From assembly GCA_029560815.1 (NCBI GenBank), contig JAKQKF010000250.1:1-64000 (forward strand): a stretch of DNA of 64,000 bases, in the 5' to 3' direction. A program made the translations under genes and the position numbers. The stretch's first letter is position 1. Every line of letters starts with the position of its first letter. The notes beneath the pieces are model-generated. The model saw only the letters and a program-made list of their open reading frames with translations. It was not told the origin of the DNA and did no database searches. Positions 53,714 through 60,847 of the stretch are shown in pieces. Source of the DNA: a bacterium (GTDB taxonomy: Bacteria > KSB1 > UBA2214).

Positions 53714-53851
53714 TTCATTCTCCTAGGTTTATATCCAGGTTGGTTAGGGTAACGCTGTGGTGCTGCTCGAATTGCTGCCGGATACCCCCTTTCATTTCAA
53801 GATGTGATGGTCCAATGCCCGGCCGGGCCCAGGGAACACCCGGATGCTATT

Positions 53852-54022
53852 TTAAAACGCAGCGACGATCTGATTGAAAAAGATGACAAGCTGTCCGCCG
53901 AACAGGCCCACCGCCGCGACGGCGGCCACCATGACAAGCAGCAGGATCAGGGCGTATTCGGCGATCGTCTGCCCCTCTTCATTGTCCCAAAAAACCGTAC
54001 AAAAATGGTTGGATGAGCGCAT
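53852..54022 (-). CDS. Flp-type major pilin, copy 1
   Basis: A 56-residue prepilin: a 17-residue leader (MRSSNHFCTVFWDNEEG), then QTIAEYALILLLVMVAAVAA, with Gly and Glu(+5) as in other Flp pilins. The mature form has 39 residues ending NQIVAAF. The start at 54022 has AGGA 6 nt upstream; the open frame to 54079 extends into the leader RNA and is not used. It is the first gene after the structured leader and should be the most expressed tad gene. Both pilins could co-assemble or replace each other. Confidence 0.9.
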   Translation of the reverse strand: MRSSNHFCTVFWDNEEGQTIAEYALILLLVMVAAVAAVGLFGGQLVIFFNQIVAAF

Positions 54023-54077
54023 AGTCTTCCTGTGCAAGAGAACAGATTGCATGTTGCAGACGGAGTAACCCCGGGAC

Positions 54078-54136
54078 AAAAAAATGAGACGCTCACAAGA
54101 GGGCCATGGGCTATCGCCATCCTGAGGGAACGTCTC
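54078..54136 (-). terminator. Attenuator-like stem with T-tract just before flp1
   Basis: On the minus strand GAGACG (54136-54131) and CTCA pair with TGAG and CGTCTC (54091-54086): 10 bp with a 4-nt bulge. An A and seven T follow (54084-54078). It ends 55 nt before the flp1 ATG and on the same strand, with no gene ending ahead of it, so it should control read-through into the pilin genes. Confidence 0.6.
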
Positions 54137-54146
54137 TCCCCCTGTG

Positions 54147-54318
54147 AAAATAAATAAAAGAGAGGAACCGGCTAAATTTGCATGTGCGAATGAAGCCGCT
54201 TTGTTACGGCTGATTCATCGGCGAGAACTCTCCGGGGAGGAGAGTGGTCTCTCCAGAGCCATCCGGGCCCTTGGGCCGCTGATGCCTGCACGTTCCCCCT
54301 GTGCCGGTTCCCCTCTTT
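54147..54318 (-). ncRNA. Structured RNA element closed by a 16-bp stem, in the tad leader
   Basis: On the minus strand AAAGAGGGGAACCGGC (54318-54303) pairs along all 16 positions, one of them a G-U, with GCCGGTTCCTCTCTTT (54172-54157). TTATTTATTTT-like sequence follows. Three hairpins lie inside: GGCC/GGCC (54266-54277) with CATC/GATG outside it, GGAGAG-ACCA-CTCTCC (54254-54239), and AGCCG/CGGCT with GAAT/ATTC (54216-54188). I recognise no known RNA family. It could be a riboswitch-like aptamer, or the 3' end of an independent small RNA. Confidence 0.5.
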
Positions 54319-54344
54319 AAAACCCGAAATAAAAGACGGGCCAA

Positions 54345-54549
54345 CTCATCGATCCCGATGAGCATCTGTTACGATAAATGATTGGACAGCGTATGCCGGT
54401 TTGAATGGAAGAGCGGAAAACCCCTGGAGTGCCGAAATACCGTCTCAAGGCTGCCTGACCCGAGCAAGAACAGATCTTGATTTCTCGAAACGGTTCGAGT
54501 GCCTCCGCTCCGGGAGGAGCGGACCCCACCTGCGCCAGATCTCCGGCGC
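54345..54549 (-). other. Hairpin-rich 5' part of the tad leader
   Basis: Five strong hairpins occur in order: GCGCC/GGCGC (54549-54532), TCCGCTCC/GGAGCGGA, 8 bp with a 4-nt loop (54523-54504), CTCGAA/TTCGAG (54499-54484), CAAGA/TCTTG (54479-54465) and CTCATCG/CGATGAG, 7 bp (54362-54345). No open frame of coding character crosses the region. It begins about 10-20 nt after the predicted transcription start. Confidence 0.55.
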
Positions 54550-54566
54550 CAACAGCCACTATTCAT

Positions 54567-54595
54567 AGTATAACCAACCGGCATATCAATGTCAA
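54567..54595 (-). promoter_or_regulatory. Near-consensus sigma-70 promoter of the tad operon leader
   Basis: TTGACA (54595-54590), a 17-bp spacer and TATACT (54572-54567) on the minus strand. Transcription should start near 54560. This is the best promoter in the window. It is read toward the Flp pilin genes, whose first ATG is about 540 nt away. Confidence 0.8.
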
Positions 54596-54755
54596 CAACT
54601 TTTTTACTTTTTTTTCGAAATTGCGCAAATATTATACACCCCTTCGCTCTGATTTACCGGAAACGGGATATCTCTGTCCCGTAATCAGCCGCAGCCGGCA
54701 GACGGATGCCTTCCGCCCCTTCACCATGGCTAAAGCATGGGCCCAAAAAAATCCC

Positions 54756-54783
54756 TTGCTTCCTTGCATTAAAAGTGTAAATT
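54756..54783 (+). promoter_or_regulatory. Putative promoter of the DUF1015-serA-serC operon
   Basis: TTGCTT (54756-54761) and TAAATT (54778-54783) are 16 bp apart, 30 nt before the DUF1015 ATG. The gap from here back to 54596 holds a 6-bp hairpin (ACGGGA/TCCCGT near 54664) and nothing else I can name. Confidence 0.5.
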
Positions 54784-54813
54784 ACTTTTTTCATTCATCA
54801 ACTGTGAGGGTGT

Positions 54814-56055
54814 ATGATAAAAATCAAGGCTCTGCGCGGACTGAGACCGCGCGACGATATCGCAGCGCAAGTCGCTGCCCCACCGTACGATGTCATCTCT
54901 TCCGATGAAGCGCGCGAGATGGCAAAAAACAACCCCGTTAGCTTCCTCCATGTCAACAAACCGGAAATTGATCTTCCCTCCTCCACCGACCTCTATTCGG
55001 AGCAGGTCTACGCCAAGGGAGCGGAGAACCTGCGCCGTTTTATCGCTGAAGGCATTCTCCTTCAGGATCCACAGCCGGCCATCTACATTTACCAGCAGCA
55101 GTGGCAGGGCCGCACCCAGACGGGCTATTTTTGCCTGGCCTCGGTGGAGGATTATGATGCGGATCGCATCCGTAAACACGAGCTGACCCGGGCGAGCAAG
55201 GAAAAGGATCGCACGACCCTGACCGATCGCCAGAACGCCCAGATCGGCCCGGTCTTTCTGATGTACCAGGCTGAACCGGTGCTGGACGGTTACCTCGCCG
55301 AGGCGGCCACCACCTCCCCCCTGGTCGACTTTACCAGCCCGGACAGTGTCCGCCATACCCTCTGGCGTATCGACGATCCCGCCCGAATCGCTCAGATCGA
55401 AAAGGGCTTCGCCCGGCTGGAAAAGCTCTATGTGGCCGATGGTCATCACCGCTCCGCAGCGGCCAGCAACATTTGCAGGGAGCGGCGCGCCGCCAATCCG
55501 GACCATACCGGCGAAGAGCCCTACAACTATTTCCTCGCCGTGATCTTTCCGCACCATCATCTCAGAATTCTGCCCTACAACCGTGTCGTCACCGATCTCA
55601 ACACGCTTGCACCCGCCGAATTCATGCGCGCCGTGGAGGAAAAGTTCGATGTCCAACCGGCCGGTGCAGCCGTCCCCGAGGTGCCTGAGCATGCCATGGG
55701 AATGTACCTCGAAGGAAAGTGGCATCTGATCACGCCCAGGCCGGGAACATGGGACAGCCGCGACGCCATCGAAGACCTCGATGTGAACATTCTGATGAAA
55801 AACCTGCTCGTTCCGCTGCTCGCCATCGGCGATCCGCGCACGGACCAGCGCATCGACTTTGTCGGCGGCATCCGCGGCCCCGAAGAGCTGGTCAGACTGG
55901 TCGATTCAGGCAAGTTCAAGGTCGCTTTCGCCATGCATCCCACCTCCATCGAGCAGCTGATGGCCGTGGCTGATGCGGGTTTGATCATGCCGCCCAAATC
56001 CACCTGGTTCGAGCCCAAGCTGCGCAGTGGACTGGTCATTCATCTGTTGGATTAA
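54814..56055 (+). CDS. DUF1015-family protein linked to serine biosynthesis
   Basis: A 413-residue cytoplasmic protein. ALRGLRPRDDIAAQVAAPPYDVIS is the DUF1015 N-terminal signature (split across 6-29). RKHELTRASKEKDR and LYVADGHHRSAAA, with its conserved DGHHR, follow; HHR motifs of this kind recall ParB/SerK-like nucleotide-binding folds. The gene precedes serA by 21 nt and serC, an arrangement I know from Bacteroidota. No serB-type phosphatase is seen here, so a role at the phosphoserine or serine step is an attractive guess but unproven. GAGGG lies just before the ATG. Confidence 0.85.
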   Translation: MIKIKALRGLRPRDDIAAQVAAPPYDVISSDEAREMAKNNPVSFLHVNKPEIDLPSSTDLYSEQVYAKGAENLRRFIAEGILLQDPQPAIYIYQQQWQGRTQTGYFCLASVEDYDADRIRKHELTRASKEKDRTTLTDRQNAQIGPVFLMYQAEPVLDGYLAEAATTSPLVDFTSPDSVRHTLWRIDDPARIAQIEKGFARLEKLYVADGHHRSAAASNICRERRAANPDHTGEEPYNYFLAVIFPHHHLRILPYNRVVTDLNTLAPAEFMRAVEEKFDVQPAGAAVPEVPEHAMGMYLEGKWHLITPRPGTWDSRDAIEDLDVNILMKNLLVPLLAIGDPRTDQRIDFVGGIRGPEELVRLVDSGKFKVAFAMHPTSIEQLMAVADAGLIMPPKSTWFEPKLRSGLVIHLLD

Positions 56056-56076
56056 TTATGACAAGAGGAGTTAAAA

Positions 56077-56961
56077 ATGAAGATCGTACTGTGCGACAAG
56101 TTCGACGCCACCCTGCCCGGTCGGCTGGCCCCCTACGGCGAGGTGAGCGATGACAAGAACCTGGTCCCCGAGGCCGATGTCGTCCTGATCCGCAGCAAGA
56201 CCAAATGCACCCAGGAGTTCATCGACGGCGCCCCCAATCTCAAGCTCATCATCCGCGGCGGCGTTGGCATGGACAATGTCGACAAGGCCTATGCCAAAAG
56301 CAAGGCGATCAAAGCCTACAACACGCCCAACGCCTCCAGCATTGCGGTCGCTGAGCTTGCCTTCGCTCTCATGCTGGCCATGCCCAACAAGCTGGTCACC
56401 GCGCACAATACCACCGCCGCCGGCCAGTTCCTTAAAAGCGAGCTGAAGCGGAGCGAACTCTACAACAAGACCCTGGGGATCCTCGGCTGCGGCCGCATCG
56501 GACTGGAGCTGGCCAAACGCGCCCGCGCCTTCGGCATGACGGTCTACGCCTACGACATGATCCAGATCCACAGCGAGTATATCCACGGACAGAAATCTCT
56601 CGAGGAGCTGCTTCCCCTTTGCGACTATTTCTCTCTGCATCTGCCGCTGACCCCGGAAACCACCGGCATGATCAACAGGGAACGCATTGCCCGGATGAAA
56701 CGGGGCGCCTATCTGGTCAACACCGGCCGCGGCAAGACCGTGGTGGAAGAGGATATCGTCGAAGCCCTGCAGAGCGGACAGCTCGCCGGGTACGCTACCG
56801 ACGTCTTTTATGCCGAACCGCCGGAGGGTTCCCCCCTGCTCAGCGCTCCCAACGTCCTCCTGACGCCCCACCTGGGCGCCTCCACCTCGGAGAACCTGCT
56901 CCGCATCGCCGACGAGGTGGTGATCCTGATCGATAAATTTGCCAAAGGTCAACTGGACTGA
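56077..56961 (+). CDS. serA: D-3-phosphoglycerate dehydrogenase, short form
   Basis: A 294-residue NAD-dependent 2-hydroxyacid dehydrogenase that oxidises 3-phosphoglycerate, the first step of serine synthesis. LGILGCGRIGLELAKRA is the NAD-binding loop. The catalytic Arg lies in IIRGGVGMDNVD, the Glu in AEPPEGSPLL and the His in TPHLGAST. There is no C-terminal ACT or ASB domain, so serine feedback through ACT is not expected. Assignment as serA rather than another hydroxyacid dehydrogenase rests on serC being 27 nt downstream. GGAG precedes the ATG. Confidence 0.9.
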   Translation: MKIVLCDKFDATLPGRLAPYGEVSDDKNLVPEADVVLIRSKTKCTQEFIDGAPNLKLIIRGGVGMDNVDKAYAKSKAIKAYNTPNASSIAVAELAFALMLAMPNKLVTAHNTTAAGQFLKSELKRSELYNKTLGILGCGRIGLELAKRARAFGMTVYAYDMIQIHSEYIHGQKSLEELLPLCDYFSLHLPLTPETTGMINRERIARMKRGAYLVNTGRGKTVVEEDIVEALQSGQLAGYATDVFYAEPPEGSPLLSAPNVLLTPHLGASTSENLLRIADEVVILIDKFAKGQLD

Positions 56962-56988
56962 AACAGTCTTCTTAAAGAGGAGTCAAAC

Positions 56989-58071
56989 ATGGGACGTATC
57001 TATAATTTCAATCCGGGGCCCAGCACCCTGCCCCTCGCTGCCCTGGAGAAAGCCCAGGCGGAGTTCACCGACTATAAGGGCTCGGGCATGTCGGTCCTCG
57101 AGATCTCGCACCGCTCCAAGGATTTTGAGGCGATCCTCGCGGATACCCAGAATCTGCTCAAGGAGATGCTCGGCATCCCCGACAACTATAGCATCCTCTT
57201 CCTCGGTGGCGGCGCCAGCCTTCAGTTTGCGATGCTGGCGATGAATTTCATCCCGGCCGGCGGCTCCGCCGACTATGTCGTCACCGGCGAATGGGCCAAA
57301 AGGGCAATCAAGGAGGCGAACATCGTCGCCAAAGGGCGCGCAGCGGCCTCTTCGGAGGACAAGAACTTTTCCTACCTGCCGAAGCCGGAGCAGTGGGATC
57401 TCGATCCCCAGGCCGCCTTTGTGCATGTCACTTCGAACAACACGATTTTCGGCACCCAGTACCGCACCTTTCCGGCGCTCAAGGACAAATTCCTCATCTG
57501 CGACATGTCCTCAGACATTCTCTCGCATCGCATCGATGTCTCGCAGTTCGCGATGATCTATGCGGGCGCCCAGAAAAACCTCGGCCCGGCCGGCGTCACC
57601 CTGGTGATCCTGCGCAACGATCTCGCCGCCACAGCGCGCGAGGGGCTGCCGACCATGCTCTCCTACGCCACCCACATCAAGAACAATTCGCTCTACAACA
57701 CGCCGCCCTGTTTTCCGATCTACATCATGCAGCTCACCCTGCAGTGGGTGAAGGAAAACGGCGGCCTGGCTGCGATCGAAAAGATCAACCACGACAAAGC
57801 CGATCTGCTCTACTCGACGATCGACCAGAGCGGCGGCTTTTACCGCGGTACGGTGGAGCCCGATTCGCGCTCCTGGATGAACGTCACCATCCGTATGGCC
57901 AGTGAGGAGCTCGAGGCGGCCTTTATCGCCGAGGCCAAGACGCAAGGCCTGAGCGGGCTCAAGGGGCACCGCTCTGTGGGCGGCATCCGGGTCTCGATGT
58001 ACAACGCCATGCCGCTGGCCGGCATCGAAAAGCTGACCGCCTTCATGAAGGCCTTCAAGGCCAGCCATTAG
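56989..58071 (+). CDS. serC: Phosphoserine aminotransferase
   Basis: A 360-residue class V PLP enzyme that converts 3-phosphohydroxypyruvate and glutamate to phosphoserine. NFNPGPSTLP starts the protein. SVLEISHRSKDF, LFLGGGASLQFAM, HVTSNNTIFGTQY, CDMSSDILSHRIDVSQF and YAGAQKNLGPAGV, with PLP Lys196, are diagnostic; LKGHRSVGGIRVSMYNAM is the substrate-phosphate region. GAGGAG precedes the ATG. It may also serve in pyridoxal synthesis, as in other bacteria. A strong terminator ends the operon. Confidence 0.96.
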   Translation: MGRIYNFNPGPSTLPLAALEKAQAEFTDYKGSGMSVLEISHRSKDFEAILADTQNLLKEMLGIPDNYSILFLGGGASLQFAMLAMNFIPAGGSADYVVTGEWAKRAIKEANIVAKGRAAASSEDKNFSYLPKPEQWDLDPQAAFVHVTSNNTIFGTQYRTFPALKDKFLICDMSSDILSHRIDVSQFAMIYAGAQKNLGPAGVTLVILRNDLAATAREGLPTMLSYATHIKNNSLYNTPPCFPIYIMQLTLQWVKENGGLAAIEKINHDKADLLYSTIDQSGGFYRGTVEPDSRSWMNVTIRMASEELEAAFIAEAKTQGLSGLKGHRSVGGIRVSMYNAMPLAGIEKLTAFMKAFKASH

Positions 58072-58084
58072 ACCGGACCTGATT

Positions 58085-58122
58085 AAAAAAAAAGGCGCTG
58101 GAGTGTCCAGCGCCTTTTTTTT
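58085..58122. terminator. Bidirectional terminator after serC
   Basis: GGCGCTGG and CCAGCGCC form a perfect 8-bp stem with AAAAAAAAA before and TTTTTTTT after. It serves serC (plus) and the convergent secreted-protein gene (minus). Confidence 0.93.
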
Positions 58123-58138
58123 ATGGTTTGAGATCCGG

Positions 58139-58978
58139 TCAGGGCAGCAAGCTGAGGCTCGATTTGACGATTGTGACCTGCGGAATGGTCATGTTGGCGG
58201 GACCGGTGATGGCGATGGTCGTGTTCTGGTCCGTGCTGCTTTCGACGAAAACGAGCACCCCCCGGGAGTGGTCAAAATAGATGAGTCCCTCTACGTTCCC
58301 CTCGCCCTCGAGGACGATTTCGGCCCCCATCTGGCTGCCACGTCCGCCGATCACCATGGTGCCCTTGAAGGCGATCTTGTGGCAGTTCAGGCCGGCGCGC
58401 TCCTCCATGCCAAGAAAGGTGTAGGTGGTGTTGGGAGTGACAGTGATGGTAATGCCCCCCTGCAGGAGCGTATCCGTCTCACTCTCGCTCCAGCTTGCAC
58501 CGATTTCGACCGGTTCCTGCGGAAGTTTGACCAGGAGGCGTTTGAAAAGCACGCCGGGCTCGACCCCGAGCTGCTGCATCAGCATATCCATCTGCTCCAC
58601 GCTGTCGATCATGGTAGTGGAGAGCACCTTGCCCGCCGCCGTCTGGACGATCTCGGCGCGCTTGTTAAGGAGTCCGGTTATAACCATAGTGCTGTCCATC
58701 TGGAAATTCTTGATTTTGACCTTCAGATCCGCAAACGAGATCCAGCAGGTATAGTCGCCATTTTCAGATCTGGATTGGGGCTGGATGGTGAATTGGGCCT
58801 CCTGTCCCATCTCGGTGACGATCTCGCGACCGCCCATCTCCTGGGTGATCTGGGTGTTCGAGGTGACCGCATAGTTGTAGGCTTTACCCATCTCATAGGT
58901 ATAGCGCAGGGTGGTCCCATTTTGACCAAAGGCGAGAACAGCGCTGCAGAGCAGAACGGCCAATACGATCTTTTTCAT
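58139..58978 (-). CDS. Secreted beta-rich protein of unknown function
   Basis: A 279-residue protein with a signal peptide (about 1-19, ending AVLAFGQ). The mature part alternates short polar strands and Thr/Gly turns (TLRYTYEMGKAYNYAV, GASWSESETDTL, MVIGGRGSQMGAEIVLEGEG), resembling DUF6263-type or other periplasmic beta-sandwich proteins. I do not recognise an active site. It follows the M28 peptidase gene by 13 nt, so the two are co-transcribed. Possibly a lipid- or ligand-binding periplasmic protein. Confidence 0.7.
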   Translation of the reverse strand: MKKIVLAVLLCSAVLAFGQNGTTLRYTYEMGKAYNYAVTSNTQITQEMGGREIVTEMGQEAQFTIQPQSRSENGDYTCWISFADLKVKIKNFQMDSTMVITGLLNKRAEIVQTAAGKVLSTTMIDSVEQMDMLMQQLGVEPGVLFKRLLVKLPQEPVEIGASWSESETDTLLQGGITITVTPNTTYTFLGMEERAGLNCHKIAFKGTMVIGGRGSQMGAEIVLEGEGNVEGLIYFDHSRGVLVFVESSTDQNTTIAITGPANMTIPQVTIVKSSLSLLP

Positions 58979-58991
58979 TCAATCCTCCTGA

Positions 58992-60590
58992 TTATTGTTT
59001 TGCCGGCTTGACCGGCGGGATAAAGAGCGGTTTTTCCTTCTGATCAGCGATCAGCCAGGCGACGCGGCTGCACAGTTCCGTGACCCGGGCCATCTTGCCG
59101 GCGTCACATTTGTCCGCTTCGTCGCTCACCTTGTGGTAATCAGCGTGCATCCCGGAATGAAAAAAGAGCACCGGAATCTGCTTGCGTGCGAAGGGGGCGT
59201 GGTCGCTGCTGCCGCGCATAGCCCCCTCTTTGCCCATTTCGAGCATGAATCGGCATTTCCCGTTCGCCCTGTGCAGGGCTTTTTCGAGCTCCCGGCTGGA
59301 GCCGTGGCCGGTAATGGTCAGGGAATCGGGGTGGTTGCGTCCGATCATATCCATATTGAGCATGGCGGCCGTGACGTCGAGCGGGATGAGCGGCTCCTTT
59401 ACATAGTGGGTCGATCCGAAGAGCCCCTTCTCTTCGCCGGCGAAAGCGATAAAGAGAACGGAGCGCCTGGGCCGCTTGCCGGCCGAGGCGAACGCCCTGG
59501 CGGCGGCCAGGACCCCCACCGTGCCAGAGGCGTTGTCATCAGCGCCGTTGTAGATGCTGTCCTGACCGGCGGCGCTCTTTTCAGTGCAGCCGAGATGGTC
59601 ATAGTGGGCGCCGATGATGACTACCTCCTGCTTGAGGCGGGGGTCCCTCCCCTCGAGCAGCCCGGCCACATTGCGGGTCTGCTGGACGGTGTGATGGGTG
59701 GAGGTACGGATCTCCGTCCGGCAGCCGGCCAGCACGCGGGAACGCGGGGCCATGGCGCTGTCGATCGCCGCCTGCTCACCCCTGAGGGCGGCCACGCTGC
59801 CGAAGAGCTGGACCATCGCCTCCTCGCCGACCTGGATGGCGGGGATCTTTTCATCCTCCATTCCGCCCAGGGTAACCGGGACCGCCTCCGGCGGAAACCC
59901 CTTGTAGAGACTCGGCCAGGGAAAGCCGCGCGGGGTGAGGATGCGGTTGTGGAGGGGATCGGTGACCAGCAGGATGCCGGCGGCACCGTGCGCGATGGCA
60001 TTTTTAATCTTTTCATCAATCCGGGAGGGGCGGACATCCTTGTGCATGAAGAAGGGGCTGGCGGGATCGTTCTGGCGCGGCCCCCGCTTGAGCACGAGGA
60101 CGATCTTATCCTTGACCTCAATGCCGGCATAGTCGTCATATCCCGACTCCGGATCGGTGATCCCGTAGCCGGCGAAGACGATCTCGCCGCTGCAGCTTTT
60201 ATTCGCGGTCATCTCATAGGGCATGAACTCCTTCTTGATGCGGTATTCACGCTCCTGCCCGTCAATGCCGGTGATGCGGCAGGTATTGGTATCCCCGAGA
60301 AAGATTCTGTGCAGGCCGAACTCCTGGAAGTAGCTGCCATTCACCGGAGCGAGACCGCTGGCCTGGAAGGAGCGGGCGATGAAAGCCGCCGCGGTATCGA
60401 GACCGGGGCCGGGCGTGTTGCGTCCAAGCAGAGCATCGGCGGCGAGAAAATCGAGCTGCGCGCGAATCTCCTCCGCCCGGATGGCAGCGGCAGCTTTTGC
60501 GGGCAGATCGCCCGCCGCAGTTGAAGAGAGAAATCCCAGTGACAAGAAGAGCAGAAAAACCAGCCGGCAGCGTTTCTCCATTTCGTCCAT
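58992..60590 (-). CDS. Secreted M28-family zinc aminopeptidase with PA insert
   Basis: A 532-residue exported peptidase (signal peptide about 1-27). A protease-associated (PA) insert lies around 130-260 (GEIVFAGYGITDPESGYDDY, HGAAGILLVTDP). The catalytic domain has the dinuclear zinc set: GAHYDHLG, NGADDNASG, GEEKGLFGS with its Glu pair, NMDMIGR and HADYHKVSD. Such enzymes release N-terminal residues from peptides. Either of two ATGs could start it; 60590 has AAGGA close by and 60581 is the alternative. The product peptides could feed the POT transporter encoded elsewhere in the window. Confidence 0.92.
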   Translation of the reverse strand: MDEMEKRCRLVFLLFLSLGFLSSTAAGDLPAKAAAAIRAEEIRAQLDFLAADALLGRNTPGPGLDTAAAFIARSFQASGLAPVNGSYFQEFGLHRIFLGDTNTCRITGIDGQEREYRIKKEFMPYEMTANKSCSGEIVFAGYGITDPESGYDDYAGIEVKDKIVLVLKRGPRQNDPASPFFMHKDVRPSRIDEKIKNAIAHGAAGILLVTDPLHNRILTPRGFPWPSLYKGFPPEAVPVTLGGMEDEKIPAIQVGEEAMVQLFGSVAALRGEQAAIDSAMAPRSRVLAGCRTEIRTSTHHTVQQTRNVAGLLEGRDPRLKQEVVIIGAHYDHLGCTEKSAAGQDSIYNGADDNASGTVGVLAAARAFASAGKRPRRSVLFIAFAGEEKGLFGSTHYVKEPLIPLDVTAAMLNMDMIGRNHPDSLTITGHGSSRELEKALHRANGKCRFMLEMGKEGAMRGSSDHAPFARKQIPVLFFHSGMHADYHKVSDEADKCDAGKMARVTELCSRVAWLIADQKEKPLFIPPVKPAKQ

Positions 60591-60727
60591 TCCGTCCTTG
60601 ACGTTCCGTTAATTTCGATTCACCCGTTCCCTGCAGTAATTAATATACTAACCCTGCGCAGCAAATGCAAACCTCATGCCCGGGTTCATCCTGCGGCGAT
60701 CGCGTCCGGAGAAGGCCTGCGAAATTC

Positions 60728-60756
60728 TTGTCATTCTCCTCGCAATTTGCTATATT
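60728..60756 (+). promoter_or_regulatory. Sigma-70-type promoter of the ABC exporter genes
   Basis: TTGTCA (60728-60733), a 17-bp spacer and TATATT (60751-60756). Transcription would start near 60763, about 85 nt before the chosen ATG. The gap 60591-60847 holds nothing else I can identify. Confidence 0.65.
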
Positions 60757-60847
60757 GAGTCAGCAAAAATCCGAATATGCATACGCAGGCCCGGACGGGA
60801 TGTTACAGCCGCCGGGCGCGCTCTCTTATAACCCTGACCGGAAGACG

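Noticed and set aside
53817..53828. 12-base palindrome GCCCGGCCGGGC between the two pilin genes
   Set aside because: Pure G+C palindromes of this size are common at this base composition, and no T-tract or second copy was seen.
54285..54305. Sequence resembling part of a GEMM c-di-GMP riboswitch (CACAGGG...GAACG on the minus strand)
   Set aside because: The rest of the consensus, including the paired GNRA tetraloop and receptor and the downstream GGGTTACC-like segment in register, is missing.
54484..54512. T-arm-like GGTTCGAGTGCC suggesting a tRNA or tRNA remnant
   Set aside because: No acceptor stem, D-arm or 7-nt anticodon loop can be drawn around it; the stems have 4- to 6-nt loops.
54023..54600. 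RNase P RNA, tmRNA, 6S or SRP RNA in the tad leader
   Set aside because: No GAGGAAAGTCC-type, tmRNA tag, or SRP GGAAGCAG-type core was found, and the multibranched fold does not match the single long 6S hairpin.
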